DNA from: Clostridium rhizosphaerae
GTDB lineage: Bacteria > Bacillota > Clostridia > Clostridiales > Clostridiaceae
Reading direction: 5' to 3'
Assembly (NCBI RefSeq): GCF_016765585.1
Contig: NZ_JAESWC010000018.1
Span: 186,001-250,000, forward strand
Length of the DNA stretch: 64,000 nt
The notes beneath the pieces were generated by a model. The model was not told the DNA's origin. It made no database searches and saw only the letters and a program-made list of their open reading frames with translations. Shown piece by piece: positions 1 to 9,307 of the stretch; the stretch's first letter is position 1, and the number at the start of each line of letters is the position of its first letter. Position numbers and translations under genes: made by a program.

Positions 1-1952
1 TTAACGCTATATCCAGGTTTAGGATTCATATCTGTGATATACTCACCTTTTGAATCAGCTTCAAAAGTCAGCCCCTGCTGCTTTAAAAGTTTTACGGCCT
101 CTTCCTTTTTCATACCTCTAACCTCAGGAACTGTAACATCCTTTAACATGCTTCTCGCAATTTTATCACTTGATGCATCGGCATCTATAGCAAGATAATT
201 AAATATATCATTAAACACTTGTTTTGCAACTGGTGCTGCTATTTGTCCTGCATAATAGTTAGATGGATCAGGCTCATCTATGGATACAAATAATGTAATC
301 ATAGGTTTTTCAGCTGGAGCCATCCCTGCGAAGGAAGCTATATACTTTCCAGCTTCATAACTTTTCGTTACACTGCTTACCTTTTGGGCAGTTCCTGTCT
401 TTCCAGCAATATGATAACCAGGAATATTGGCATTCTTTCCTCCGCCTTCAGAAATAACCTTCTCTAAATATCCTCTTAAAGTATGGGCAACATCTTCCTT
501 TAGTATACTTCTTTCATTATAGTCCTCATATTTTTTATCTACGATTTTATTGTTATTATTATCAAAGTGTACTACCTCTTTCATAACATGAGGTGTTATA
601 AGCTTTCCTCCATTTGCAACAGCATTGAATGCAGTTAAGTATTGGATTGCAGAAACCGTATTGCTTTGTCCAAAGGATATAGTAGCCAAGTCAACATCTG
701 AAATGCTTTGTGTCTTTCTTATTATTCCTTTAGCCTCTCCAGGCAAATCAATACCAGTTTTTTGTCCAAATCCAAATTCATTTATGTATTTGTTCAAGTT
801 TTCCCTTCCAAGTCGTTTCCCAAGTTCCATAAAACCAACATTGCAAGAGTTCTTTAATATATCTACAAAAGTTTGATCTCCATGTCCTGTTCTCTTCCAG
901 CACTTAATAATCCTGTTTACTACTTTTGTGCTTCCGCCGCAAACAAAATGGTCAGTTTCTTTTACTAAATTTTCTTGCATTGCACCATAAGCAGTTATAA
1001 CCTTGAAAATAGAACCAGGCTCAAAGGTATCATTTACAGATCTGTTCCTCCACATTTTTTGAAGTTCTTCATCAGTTTTTCCTTCTTCCCAAGGATTATT
1101 TGGGTTAAAATCCGGTTTATTAACCATCGCCAGTATCTCACCATTATTAGGATCCATTGCTATAATGCTGACAGCCTTTGCTTTATTATCATTCATAGCC
1201 TGAACAGCAGCTTTCTCGCAAAAGCGCTGTATCATCTCATCTATAGTTAATACAACGTCTTTACCATCTACTGGCTTTGTAAACTCAGAAATAATATACG
1301 GCTGTCCTTTGCTTTTATTATCAGTTTCAGAAATAATTCTCCCGGGAGTACCTGATAAAACCTTGTCATAGGTCAGTTCCACTCCAGTTAGTCCAACTCC
1401 GTCTTTTCTAATAAATCCTACAACATGAGATAAGAAATTATCATACGGATAATATCTTTTTGTATCAGAGGATACTAAAATTCCTCTTATATTTAAAGCA
1501 TTTACTTTATCAGCTTCACTTTTTTCTATTCTTCTAGCTAGACTTGCAGAAGCCATAGGAAGTCCATTTGGCAAAGTTTTGTTTAAAATGCTTAAAACTT
1601 CGCTTTTATCCATTTTTAGTGCATCGGCTAATTTAGGAGCTAATTCTTCTTTGGTTAATTTTTTTTCCTCTAGATGCTGCCTTACGGTATTCATGTCCAA
1701 GTCAACTCTGTACACGTTAGCACTCATAGCTAGTTCATGTCCAGTTCTATCCAGTATTCTTCCTCTTCTAGCATCTATTTTAACATCGCTTGTCCATTGT
1801 TCTTTGGCTATTTTAGTCAGATGTTCCGATTGTCCAATCATTATATAGGACAATCTAAGGGTGAGCAAAAAAAATAAAAGAAAAAGTATGCCAAATGTAA
1901 TCAGCATCCTTTTTTTTATTATAACCTTGTCCCTATATTCTCCTCCAGCCAA
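1..1952 (-). CDS. spoVD: SpoVD/PBP2-type penicillin-binding transpeptidase, C-terminus off the window
   Basis: This is a class B penicillin-binding protein that cross-links peptidoglycan outside the membrane. About 650 residues are visible, and the frame runs open off the left edge. A TTG start at 1952 follows GGAGG; an ATG at 1907 is the alternative. A basic N-terminus (RDKVIIKKR) leads into one membrane segment (about residues 17-36). Transpeptidase motifs are in order: SIFK with Ser314, SCN at 369, and KTGTAQK near 518. A PASTA domain begins near residue 604. A PASTA tail and the place after ftsL fit SpoVD, the sporulation cortex enzyme, or the vegetative PBP2B/FtsI. Only one PASTA start is visible, so the choice between them is inference. 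Confidence 0.88.
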   Translation of the reverse strand, partial: MAGGEYRDKVIIKKRMLITFGILFLLFFLLTLRLSYIMIGQSEHLTKIAKEQWTSDVKIDARRGRILDRTGHELAMSANVYRVDLDMNTVRQHLEEKKLTKEELAPKLADALKMDKSEVLSILNKTLPNGLPMASASLARRIEKSEADKVNALNIRGILVSSDTKRYYPYDNFLSHVVGFIRKDGVGLTGVELTYDKVLSGTPGRIISETDNKSKGQPYIISEFTKPVDGKDVVLTIDEMIQRFCEKAAVQAMNDNKAKAVSIIAMDPNNGEILAMVNKPDFNPNNPWEEGKTDEELQKMWRNRSVNDTFEPGSIFKVITAYGAMQENLVKETDHFVCGGSTKVVNRIIKCWKRTGHGDQTFVDILKNSCNVGFMELGKRLGRENLNKYINEFGFGQKTGIDLPGEAKGIIRKTQSISDVDLATISFGQSNTVSAIQYLTAFNAVANGGKLITPHVMKEVVHFDNNNNKIVDKKYEDYNERSILKEDVAHTLRGYLEKVISEGGGKNANIPGYHIAGKTGTAQKVSSVTKSYEAGKYIASFAGMAPAEKPMITLFVSIDEPDPSNYYAGQIAAPVAKQVFNDIFNYLAIDADASSDKIARSMLKDVTVPEVRGMKKEEAVKLLKQQGLTFEADSKGEYITDMNPKPGYSV

Positions 1953-1966
1953 CGTACCTACCTCCA

Positions 1967-2479
1967 CTAAAATAAAATATTCTTTATCTTTGCAACAAGA
2001 CTCTCCTTTGTTTTATCACTTTTGTTTTCATTAGCAGCTTTAGCAAAGTAATCTTTAGTGGATTCTGAATAAATAACTTTATCTTTATCTGGAGTTACCA
2101 TATGTAATTTTGTTCTTGCAGCCTGCTCAACCTGCTGCATGTCACTGGCCTTTAGAAGCTGGACCTTTAAGTTTTCATTTTCCATACTAACATTATGAAT
2201 ATCAGTTTTTACTTTTGTAAGATTTTTCTGCATATTATAAACTGCTGCATACCTGCTGATTAATATTACGCCAACAGTAAACGCTGCAGCAATACCTATA
2301 AGCAACTTGGCCTTTGCTTTTGTTCTCTTATGAGCTAATTGTTTTTGTTTCTCTCTTTGCTGTTTTCTTAGTTTTTCTAATTCTTCATCTACATTTCTCG
2401 TGCCTGGCTTGTACTTAGGCGCTAAAGCCGAGCTGCCGTTTATTAAGTTTTTGTTGTCCATTACTATCACTTTATTCAC
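1967..2479 (-). CDS. ftsL: FtsL-like cell division protein
   Basis: A 170-residue bitopic membrane protein with the FtsL plan: a charged, Lys/Gln-rich cytoplasmic N-terminus (about 30-52), one membrane segment near residues 57-80, then a short coiled-coil ectodomain (about 82-135). FtsL joins DivIC/FtsB and DivIB in the divisome and helps recruit PBP2B. Sequence conservation in this family is poor, so the call rests on topology and on its position between rsmH and a PBP gene. A GTG start lies 18 nt after the rsmH stop. It is cotranscribed with mraZ and rsmH. Confidence 0.8.
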   Translation of the reverse strand: MNKVIVMDNKNLINGSSALAPKYKPGTRNVDEELEKLRKQQREKQKQLAHKRTKAKAKLLIGIAAAFTVGVILISRYAAVYNMQKNLTKVKTDIHNVSMENENLKVQLLKASDMQQVEQAARTKLHMVTPDKDKVIYSESTKDYFAKAANENKSDKTKESLVAKIKNILF

Positions 2480-2497
2480 CCCATCCCAAAATTAGAA

Positions 2498-3430
2498 CTA
2501 AGTTCTTTCCGCAATTCTTAATTTAGCACTTCTGCTTCTAGGATTGTTTGTCACTTCCTCAGAAGAAGGCTCTATTGGTTTTCTTGTTATTATTTTAATT
2601 TCAGATTCTTTACCACATATGCATATTGGAAACTCTTTAGGACATGTACAAGGATTTTCTAATTCCTTGAACTTATTCTTCACTATCCTGTCTTCTAAGG
2701 AATGAAAGGTAATTATATTAAGTCTTCCACCCTTCTTTAGTTTTCTAACAGCACCCTCAATAGCTTTATCAAGTATTTCCAATTCCTTATTAACTTCTAT
2801 ACGTATAGCCTGGAAGGTTCTTTTTGCAGGGTGAGGACCTTCTCTCCTAGCTTTTGCCGGAATAGCAGCTTTAATAATATCAACAAGTTCTAATGTAGTG
2901 TTTATTGAATTATTTTTTCTTCTATCTGTAATAAACTGAGCTATTCTCTTAGCAAACTTTTCTTCCCCATATTCCCTTATTATCCTGTACAAATCTTCCT
3001 CGCTATAACCATTTACTATATCATAGGCTGAAAGCTCTTCTTCTCTATTCATTCTCATGTCAAGTGAGGCATCCTTCATATAACTAAAGCCTCTTTCATC
3101 TGTATCAAGCTGATAAGAAGATACTCCAAGATCCATTAAAATGCCATCTACAGCTTCAACATTTAATTCATCAAGTATACTGGTTATATTCGTAAAGTTG
3201 CTATGTACGTATGTAACATTGTTAAAATCTTTAAGCTTTTCACTTGCTGCTTTTAAAGCATCACTATCTTGATCTATTCCTATGAGTCTTCCCTCTGAAT
3301 TTAATCTTTTAAGTATTTCTTTTGAATGACCCGCACCACCTAAGGTACAGTCTACATAAATACCATTTTGTTTTATATCTAAGCCTTCTAAGACCTCATC
3401 AAGCAGCACTGATATATGTTTAAACTCCAT
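2498..3430 (-). CDS. rsmH: 16S rRNA m4C1402 methyltransferase RsmH
   Basis: RsmH (formerly MraW) methylates N4 of C1402 in the 30S P site using S-adenosylmethionine. The 310-residue length is normal for the family. The SAM-binding stretch [12 protein letters not shown] lies near residues 25-36, followed by the GIDQDSDAL acidic loop and the [13 protein letters not shown] motif. [17 protein letters not shown] and the C-terminal [10 protein letters not shown] are family hallmarks. The start follows AAAGGAG. It is the second gene of the mraZ-led division cluster. Confidence 0.97.
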   Translation of the reverse strand: MEFKHISVLLDEVLEGLDIKQNGIYVDCTLGGAGHSKEILKRLNSEGRLIGIDQDSDALKAASEKLKDFNNVTYVHSNFTNITSILDELNVEAVDGILMDLGVSSYQLDTDERGFSYMKDASLDMRMNREEELSAYDIVNGYSEEDLYRIIREYGEEKFAKRIAQFITDRRKNNSINTTLELVDIIKAAIPAKARREGPHPAKRTFQAIRIEVNKELEILDKAIEGAVRKLKKGGRLNIITFHSLEDRIVKNKFKELENPCTCPKEFPICICGKESEIKIITRKPIEPSSEEVTNNPRSRSAKLRIAERT

Positions 3431-3451
3431 GTCAAATCTCCTTTATGCTGG

Positions 3452-3880
3452 TTATATTCCCAGTTCGCTCATTTTCTCTGCTATACTTTCGTAATCAATA
3501 TTTTGATCATTATATTCATCCCACTTTTCTTTGCTCCAAATTTCTATTCTAGTGGAAACCCCTATACTTACTATATCCTTTTTTACCTCAGCGTATTCTA
3601 AAAGGTTTTGTGGTATTAGGGCTCTGCCTTGCTTATCTACATCTATTTCATTAGCACCAGAGAAAAAAAATCTTACAAAGGCTCTTGCATCTTTATTAGT
3701 AAGTGGAAGTTTCTTAAGCTTTTCTTCGAGGATCTTCCATTCATCTTTAGTATAGGCATAGAGACAGCCGTCCAAACCTTTTGTAAGTACAAAGCTTTCA
3801 CCTATTGCCTCCCTGAACTTTGAGGGAATAATCATTCTATTTTTACTATCTATTGCATGTTGATATTCCCCTATGAACAT
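3452..3880 (-). CDS. mraZ: Transcriptional regulator MraZ
   Basis: MraZ is a DNA-binding protein with two tandem AbrB-like half domains that forms a ring and represses the division and cell-wall cluster. The 142 residues show the typical start [19 protein letters not shown], a DGCLYAY motif, and a second repeat ([16 protein letters not shown]) near residues 82-97. It heads the operon mraZ-rsmH-ftsL-spoVD. A four-repeat MraZ box lies just upstream, so autoregulation is likely. Confidence 0.95.
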   Translation of the reverse strand: MFIGEYQHAIDSKNRMIIPSKFREAIGESFVLTKGLDGCLYAYTKDEWKILEEKLKKLPLTNKDARAFVRFFFSGANEIDVDKQGRALIPQNLLEYAEVKKDIVSIGVSTRIEIWSKEKWDEYNDQNIDYESIAEKMSELGI

Positions 3881-3893
3881 TTTCTCACCTCTT

Positions 3894-3930
3894 TGTGCAC
3901 TTCACTCCACTTTACTCCACTTTTAACCAC
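3894..3930 (-). promoter_or_regulatory. MraZ-binding box (four repeats, 10-bp period)
   Basis: Read on the minus strand, the leader holds GTGGTTAAAA, GTGGAGTAAA, GTGGAGTGAA and GTGCACAAAG in direct succession. This is four GTGG/GTGC units at an exact 10-bp spacing, one helical face, directly upstream of the mraZ ribosome site. Characterised MraZ sites are arrays of TGGGN-like direct repeats with about 5-nt spacers before mraZ. The match is by pattern. Confidence 0.75.
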
Positions 3931-4065
3931 TATTTGTATTATTCTATGAAAATCTGAAAATTCCTTCTAAAAAAATAAGGTTTTTAATAATTTTTAAAAT
4001 ATTTTCATTGTTTTTCCTTATCTAAGAACATATATTCTTAGAAATTTAAAACTTAACCTTTCTCC

Positions 4066-4094
4066 TTGAAAAGACTATAGCTCTAATGTATAAT
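4066..4094 (+). promoter_or_regulatory. Sigma-A promoter for ychF
   Basis: TTGAAA (4066-4071), a 17-bp spacer and a perfect TATAAT (4089-4094) lie 40 bp before the ychF ATG. This is a close vegetative consensus in the 253-bp gap shared with the divergent mraZ operon. Confidence 0.75.
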
Positions 4095-4133
4095 TTATAA
4101 AGGTAAACAAAAGCATGAAAGGACTGTAAATAG

Positions 4134-5231
4134 ATGAAACTTGGAATTGTTGGTCTTCCTAATGTAGGAAAAAGCACCTTGTTTAACGCAATAACTAAAG
4201 CAGGTGCAGAAGCTGCAAACTATCCATTTTGTACAATAGAACCTAATATAGGTGTTGTTAATGTTCCTGATAAAAGACTTGATGTACTGGAAAAAATGTA
4301 TGCTTCAAAGAAAAAGGTATATGCAAATATTGAATTTTACGATATAGCTGGTCTTGTTAAAGGCGCCAGTCAGGGAGAAGGTTTAGGTAATAAATTTTTA
4401 TCTCACATTAGAGAGGTAGCTTCCATCGTCCATGTAGTGAGATGTTTTAACGATCCAAACGTTGTTCACGTTGATGGTTCAGTAGATCCTGTAAGAGATA
4501 TTGAAACCATAAATTTAGAACTCATATTTTCTGATATAGAAGTTTTAGACAGAAGAATAGAAAAATCAATTAAGCTTGCTCGTTCAGGAGATAAAAAGGC
4601 AAAAGAAGAGATGAATTTAATGGAAAGGCTGAAAGCTCACCTCGAAAGTGGAAAGCCTGTCAGAACTATGGAAATGACTGATGAAGAGCAGGATTTAGTA
4701 AAAGCTTATTTTCTTCTTACTTCAAAGCCTGTTTTATATGGTGCCAATATATCTGAAGACGATTTGGTAAGTGGAAATCTTGACAATGAATATGTAAAAA
4801 AAGTTAAAGAATACGCAAGTACTGAAGGCTCAGAGGTTGTTGTAATCTGTGCAAGACTTGAAGAAGAAGTTTCTTCTTTAGAAGATGATGAGAAAGTTGA
4901 ACTTCTTAGAGAGTATGGACTTGAGGAAACAGGCTTAGATAAGCTTATTGAATCAAGTTACAAGCTTCTTGGTCTTATAAGCTTTCTAACTGCAGGAGTT
5001 CAAGAAGTAAGAGCCTGGACTATAACTAGAGGTACTAAAGCTCCTCAAGCTGCTGGAAAAATTCATACAGATATAGAAAGAGGCTTTATAAGAGCAGAAA
5101 CTATATCCTATGAAAAGCTTGTAGATTGCGGATCAGAAGCTGCAGCAAAGGAAAAAGGCTTTTACAGGCTTGAAGGAAAAGAATATATTATGCAGGACGG
5201 CGACGTTGTTAACTTTAGATTTAATGTTTAA
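4134..5231 (+). CDS. ychF: Redox-regulated ATPase YchF/OLA1
   Basis: YchF is a soluble P-loop NTPase of the Obg family that prefers ATP and binds ribosomes; it is linked to stress and translation control. The 365-residue length is standard. Motifs: GLPNVGKST at residues 6-14, NYPFCTIEPN, DIAGLVKGASQGEGLGN (switch II), a coiled-coil insert near 120-200, and a C-terminal TGS domain ending in GDVVNFRFNV. It is monocistronic, with its own promoter and a terminator shared with the convergent Lon-like gene. Confidence 0.97.
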   Translation: MKLGIVGLPNVGKSTLFNAITKAGAEAANYPFCTIEPNIGVVNVPDKRLDVLEKMYASKKKVYANIEFYDIAGLVKGASQGEGLGNKFLSHIREVASIVHVVRCFNDPNVVHVDGSVDPVRDIETINLELIFSDIEVLDRRIEKSIKLARSGDKKAKEEMNLMERLKAHLESGKPVRTMEMTDEEQDLVKAYFLLTSKPVLYGANISEDDLVSGNLDNEYVKKVKEYASTEGSEVVVICARLEEEVSSLEDDEKVELLREYGLEETGLDKLIESSYKLLGLISFLTAGVQEVRAWTITRGTKAPQAAGKIHTDIERGFIRAETISYEKLVDCGSEAAAKEKGFYRLEGKEYIMQDGDVVNFRFNV

Positions 5232-5262
5232 AAGAATGGAGTAACCTCCATTCTTTTACCTT
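5227..5262. terminator. Bidirectional terminator between ychF and the Lon-like gene
   Basis: AAAAGAATGGAG, loop TAAC, CTCCATTCTTTT is a 12-bp perfect stem. A T-rich tract follows on the plus strand, and an A-rich 5' side serves the minus strand. It sits between two convergent stop codons. Confidence 0.85.
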
Positions 5263-7550
5263 TTTGATGAGTATTTTTTTAACTCTTTATTTATTGTGTT
5301 CATAACATCTACAAGTTTTATTTTGTCAGTTTGCATTAAAATTTCAATAGCATCCTCTACAGTATTCATTGTATATATATGAAAGCTGCCTTTTTTTATC
5401 TCTTCCTCCACAAAACTATTTAATACCAGATCATTTCTATTTGAATATGGAATTAAGACTCCCTTATCCATAGTTGAATCCAATACCTTACAGATATTAA
5501 AGAACCCTTCTATCTTTTCATTCACTCCGCCTATAGGCTGTACTTCTCCAAACTGATTAACAGAGCCCGTTACTGCGATGTTTTGCTTAATAGGTATTTT
5601 GCTTAAGGCTGATATCATACATATTATTTCAGCTACAGAGGCACTATCCCCATCAATTTTTCCATAAAGCTGTTCAAAACTAAGGTGAAAATCCACCGGA
5701 ATTCTTGCATAAGAATTAGATAATCTGTTTATATATCCTTTTAAAATATTAATAGATTTACTGTGAATACTTCCGCTTAAATTACTTTCTTTTTGGACAT
5801 CTATAATATTGCCTTCTCCCTTATAGCAGGAACAGGTTATCCTTATAGGCTTACCAAAACTGAAATACCCAGTATCTATTACAGATAATCCATTGATTTG
5901 TCCTAATGTACTCCCATTAACATTAATTAGTATTCTTTTATCCTTGTAATTTTCTAAAAGCTCTTTTTGTATAACCTCTTCTAAATATGCTACTGATCTT
6001 ATATCTTCAGCTTCAATTTTGTCTCTATTTTCATTTAAAACCTTATTGTTTGAGAGTTTAAGAAGCTTATTGATTTCGCTGTCATCAAAATATAACTTAT
6101 TCTTATTTTCTGCCTTCCTGGAAAGAAACTTTGCTATTTCAACTAAAGCTTCACTGCTTAACGGTTTTAGCTCATCCTTAGTACATGCTTTACTAACACT
6201 ATTTATAAGTGCTCTTTTTGTGTTTTTATCTATGTTTACTACAGGCTCATATTCTGCCCTTATTTTGAATATATTTTTAAAATCTTCATCGTAATTGTAA
6301 AGCACATCATAGGTTTCATAATCTCCTATAAGAATAACCTTCACTTTAACTTTTACAGGTTCAGGCTTCAAACTGCTTAGGGATAAAAGCTCTAAATATC
6401 CTCTATTGTAATCTAAATTAACTTTTTCAGAAATCAAGGTTTTTTTAAGATAATAATAAGCTTGCGAATTAGCAAAAAGATTATTAGCCCTTATAATAAG
6501 ACATCCTTCATTAGCTTTGAGCATAGATCCAGCATTTATCATGGAAGCATCTGTTGTGTAGACATTATTATGATTCTCATATTCCATATTTCCTAAAAGA
6601 CTAATAATACTTGGATCTTCTTCATACAAAACCTGCGGCTTTTCATTTTCACTGTTGTCTACTATTACATTTACGTCATACTTGTAAATTATTTCATTAA
6701 TTTTTTCTTCGTCTTCTTCATAATTAATTGAATAATTATCTATAATATTTTTTTCGATTTCACTGCAAATATTATTTAAATATACAACCACCTCAGAATT
6801 ATCAGCAAAAACTTCTGAATACTCTTCTTTTATTTCTTTAAAACTACTCTCGAAATGCTTACCCATAAGCTCTTTTATTTTATCAAGCTCTTCAAGCTCC
6901 ATATCCTTTAACTCTTCAAGAATTTCTTCTGCATTTTCCTTAAGTTTACCTACCTTATCTAAAATATCATCTTTTTTTTGATTTTCTAGATCATCGTAGT
7001 CCTTTTCTGACATTGCCTCTCCTTCTTTTAAAGGAATAAAAACAAACCCACCTTGAGTTATCTTAATCTCAAAACCATACTCTTCTGCCATATCTTCAAG
7101 CTTTCCAATAAGAAGGTTTCTCTTTTTTTGCATATTATCAATAATAAACTCTTTATCTTTGTTTGAACTGCTATTATAGAAATTAAAGATGCTCTCAGAA
7201 TAGGAATTTTGTAGTTCTACAAGTATTTCTTTTAAATTCGTTCCCCCTCCGTTAGGCAGAAAAAGAACTTGAGGCCTCTTAGGATCATCAGAAACCACAT
7301 AGCAAATATCCATAGGCCTATCTCTTGTCTCAAAGGTTTTTTCAACAAAACTTATTATATTTTCCAGCTTATCCTTTGAAAACTCATCAATCAGATAAAC
7401 GTTATATCCACTGTCATTAATTTCAAGTGCACTTTTTATCTTTTTATAAACCTGATCATATTCTGGTATATATCCTAAATCATTATTTCTAACATCATCA
7501 TCCACTGAAAACTCATACAATATATCCTTAGGTGATAACTCTAAACTCAT
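5256..7550 (-). CDS. Lon-family protease with degenerate ATPase domain (LonC-like)
   Basis: A 764-residue protein of the LonB-like AAA_32 plus Lon-protease architecture. The Ser/Lys protease dyad is intact: Ser in GKIDGDSAS (near 640) and Lys in IGGVNEKIEG (near 680). Unusually, the N-terminal P-loop is gone: where relatives read GYNxxxxGxxGTGRTT, this protein reads GYNVYLIDEFSKDKLENI. The Walker B segment is EGCLIIRANNLF, without its acidic residue. A coiled coil fills about 140-270. The start at 7550 is chosen for GGAGGGAGG upstream; an in-frame ATG at 7583 lacks a ribosome site. It is probably an ATP-independent Lon relative, by analogy to LonC. Confidence 0.8.
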   Translation of the reverse strand: MSLELSPKDILYEFSVDDDVRNNDLGYIPEYDQVYKKIKSALEINDSGYNVYLIDEFSKDKLENIISFVEKTFETRDRPMDICYVVSDDPKRPQVLFLPNGGGTNLKEILVELQNSYSESIFNFYNSSSNKDKEFIIDNMQKKRNLLIGKLEDMAEEYGFEIKITQGGFVFIPLKEGEAMSEKDYDDLENQKKDDILDKVGKLKENAEEILEELKDMELEELDKIKELMGKHFESSFKEIKEEYSEVFADNSEVVVYLNNICSEIEKNIIDNYSINYEEDEEKINEIIYKYDVNVIVDNSENEKPQVLYEEDPSIISLLGNMEYENHNNVYTTDASMINAGSMLKANEGCLIIRANNLFANSQAYYYLKKTLISEKVNLDYNRGYLELLSLSSLKPEPVKVKVKVILIGDYETYDVLYNYDEDFKNIFKIRAEYEPVVNIDKNTKRALINSVSKACTKDELKPLSSEALVEIAKFLSRKAENKNKLYFDDSEINKLLKLSNNKVLNENRDKIEAEDIRSVAYLEEVIQKELLENYKDKRILINVNGSTLGQINGLSVIDTGYFSFGKPIRITCSCYKGEGNIIDVQKESNLSGSIHSKSINILKGYINRLSNSYARIPVDFHLSFEQLYGKIDGDSASVAEIICMISALSKIPIKQNIAVTGSVNQFGEVQPIGGVNEKIEGFFNICKVLDSTMDKGVLIPYSNRNDLVLNSFVEEEIKKGSFHIYTMNTVEDAIEILMQTDKIKLVDVMNTINKELKKYSSKR

Positions 7551-7584
7551 GCTGCTATTCCTCCCTCCACTTATAGCTTTCATA

Positions 7585-7666
7585 CATATATAATGCCATA
7601 AAATATCCTAGCTCCAAGTACTTTTAGGGCATCATTAATATATTAGAACTTTTGCATTATACATAT
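7585..7666. repeat. Palindromic repeat family, copy A (left arm deleted)
   Basis: The right arm (TATTAGAACTTTTGCAT near 7641-7657) and the centre match the other copies at 8507, 15456 and 18403. About 26 bp of the left arm is missing, joining ATAATGC to CATAAAATAT. It lies 5' of the Lon-like gene. Confidence 0.7.
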
Positions 7667-7719
7667 TTACTATATAAATATTCTTAAATTTGTATTTTAG
7701 GAACAGTTTACAAAAAAAT

Positions 7720-7802
7720 AAAAGTTCGGGACATAAAGTCTCGAACTTTTTACTCAGACTAAAAACTGCATTTTTAATAAAATACAGTTTTTAGTTTTTT
7801 AA
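7720..7802. terminator. Tandem terminators after deoC
   Basis: Two hairpins lie downstream of deoC. AGTTCGGGAC/GTCTCGAACT with T-runs sits at about 7724-7753. CTAAAAACTG/CAGTTTTTAG with a T-run on either side sits at about 7760-7800. Both could work for minus-strand deoC transcripts and could also stop plus-strand readthrough. Confidence 0.7.
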
Positions 7803-7804
7803 CA

Positions 7805-8479
7805 TTAATAATTTGAGGTTCCTTCTCCGCCTTCGCATATAGCTATTGAAGCTGAAGCTCCAATTCTAGATGCACCTGCTTTTATAACTTTCGCTGCATC
7901 TTCGTAGCTTCTAACTGCACCAGATGCTTTAACTCCCATGCTTTCTCCAACAGTCTCTCTCATAAGCTTAACATCCTCATAAGTTGCACCGCCAGTTGAG
8001 AACCCAGTAGAGGTTTTAACAAAATCAGCACCTGCTTCCTTTGCTAATTTGCATACTGCAACTTTTTCCTCATCAGTTAAAAGACAAGTTTCTATAATAA
8101 CCTTCGTAAGAGCTTTGCCTTTTGCAGCTTCTACTACAGCTTTTATATCTTCTCTAACATAGTCGTAATCTTTGCTCTTTAACTTTCCTATATTAATAAC
8201 CATATCAACTTCCTGAGCGCCCTCTTTGATGGCTTCAGAAGTTTCAAATGCCTTTACTGTACTTGTGTTAGCTCCTAAAGGAAATCCAATAACTGTGCAC
8301 ACCTTAACATCGCTTCCTTTTAAAAGACCAGCTGTTAATTCTACGTGACATGGATTGATGCATACTGAAGCAAAGTTGTACTTTAATGCTTCCTCACATA
8401 CTCTTCTTACCTGCTCTTCTGTAGCTTCTGGTTTTAATATGGTGTGATCAATCATTTTTGCCAATTGTTCTTTATTCAT
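7805..8479 (-). CDS. deoC: Deoxyribose-phosphate aldolase
   Basis: DeoC cleaves 2-deoxyribose 5-phosphate to glyceraldehyde 3-phosphate and acetaldehyde in deoxynucleoside catabolism. The protein is 224 residues as usual: IDHTILKP near residue 10, the Schiff-base lysine in VKTSTGF (Lys155), a second catalytic lysine in GVKASGAVR (Lys184), and the family tail GEGTSNY. The start at 8479 follows AGGAG. An in-frame upstream ATG at 8566 would run through repeat copy B and is rejected. It stands alone, without other deo genes. Confidence 0.96.
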   Translation of the reverse strand: MNKEQLAKMIDHTILKPEATEEQVRRVCEEALKYNFASVCINPCHVELTAGLLKGSDVKVCTVIGFPLGANTSTVKAFETSEAIKEGAQEVDMVINIGKLKSKDYDYVREDIKAVVEAAKGKALTKVIIETCLLTDEEKVAVCKLAKEAGADFVKTSTGFSTGGATYEDVKLMRETVGESMGVKASGAVRSYEDAAKVIKAGASRIGASASIAICEGGEGTSNY

Positions 8480-8506
8480 CCTTACATCACTCCTATTTCT
8501 TATGTA

Positions 8507-8611
8507 AATATAATGCAATAAAGTTCTTACATTCATGATGTCACAAAATATATAATCTTTGAGCATTTTTGGGACACCATGAATGTATTAGAACTTTTGC
8601 ATTGTATATAT
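8507..8611. repeat. Palindromic repeat family, copy B
   Basis: An imperfect inverted repeat of about 105 bp. Left arm: AATGCAATAAAGTTCTTAC then ATTCATGATGTCACAAAATA. The right arm is the complement (CACCATGAATGTATTAGAAC then TTTTGCATT). The ends are runs of TATATA. It lies immediately 5' of the deoC ribosome site and is nearly identical to copy D at 18403. Confidence 0.85.
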
Positions 8612-8633
8612 CACAAACATTTTATAACAAACA

Positions 8634-8658
8634 GAAAAAAGTAACAAGTATGCTTGTT
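8634..8658 (-). terminator. Terminator of the hyp operon
   Basis: On the minus strand AACAAG, loop CATA, CTTGTT is followed by ACTTTTTT directly after the hypB stop codon. It is short but well placed. Confidence 0.7.
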
Positions 8659-8659
8659 T

Positions 8660-9307
8660 TTATTTTTTTATGTGAGATTTTATATATTCAACAATCTCCA
8701 CCATACCCTCTCCCACAGAAGAGTTGACTTTAAATATATTAAGCTCACTGTTTAGCCTTTTTGCATTACTAATAACTCTGTTATCATCAAAATTAAAATA
8801 GTTTTTCATATCATATTTGGAAATAACCAAAGCATTTGATCTAGTAAACATTAAAGGATATTTTTCAACCTTGTCATCTCCTTCTGGAACACTCAACAAA
8901 GCAATTTTCAGGTGCTCTCCTATATCAAATTCCGCTGGACAAACCAGATTTCCTATATTCTCAACTATTATTATATCTAAATTTTTCAAATCAAAATAAG
9001 GCAAAATATTTTTTATGGACATAGCCTCAATATGGCAGGCACCATCAGTGTTTAACTGAACTACTGGAATACCCATAGCTTGTATCTTTTCCGCATCAAC
9101 CTGACCGGCTACATCTCCTTCAATAACTCCTATATTATATTCATCTCTAAGTGCCTCAATAAGCCTTGTTATAAATGTAGTCTTTCCTCCTCCTGGAGAA
9201 CCCATAATATTTATCATTAAAATTTTATTTTCATCAAAAAGTCCTTGAAGCTCCAAATGACAATTTTCATTCCATTCTAATATTTGTCTAACTATTTTAA
9301 TCTCCAT
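8660..9307 (-). CDS. hypB: Hydrogenase nickel incorporation GTPase HypB
   Basis: HypB is the SIMIBI-class GTPase that, with HypA, inserts nickel into the large subunit of NiFe hydrogenases. In these 215 residues, Walker A GSPGGGKTT is at 36-44. GVIEGDVAGQVDAEKI is the switch region, and TDGACHIEA carries the Cys-His metal-site pair. VENIGNLVCPAEFD is typical. The N-terminal His-rich nickel-storage tail of some HypBs is absent. The start overlaps the hypA end by 11 bp, so translation is probably coupled. Last gene of the operon. Confidence 0.96.
   Translation of the reverse strand: MEIKIVRQILEWNENCHLELQGLFDENKILMINIMGSPGGGKTTFITRLIEALRDEYNIGVIEGDVAGQVDAEKIQAMGIPVVQLNTDGACHIEAMSIKNILPYFDLKNLDIIIVENIGNLVCPAEFDIGEHLKIALLSVPEGDDKVEKYPLMFTRSNALVISKYDMKNYFNFDDNRVISNAKRLNSELNIFKVNSSVGEGMVEIVEYIKSHIKK

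Noticed and set aside
625-1848. Plus-strand frames opposite spoVD
   Set aside because: Shadow frames of the transpeptidase gene; they have no ribosome sites, and the minus frame shows all PBP motifs.
8480-8566. N-terminal extension of deoC
   Set aside because: It would be encoded by the palindromic repeat copy B; the normal DeoC length starts at 8479 after AGGAG.
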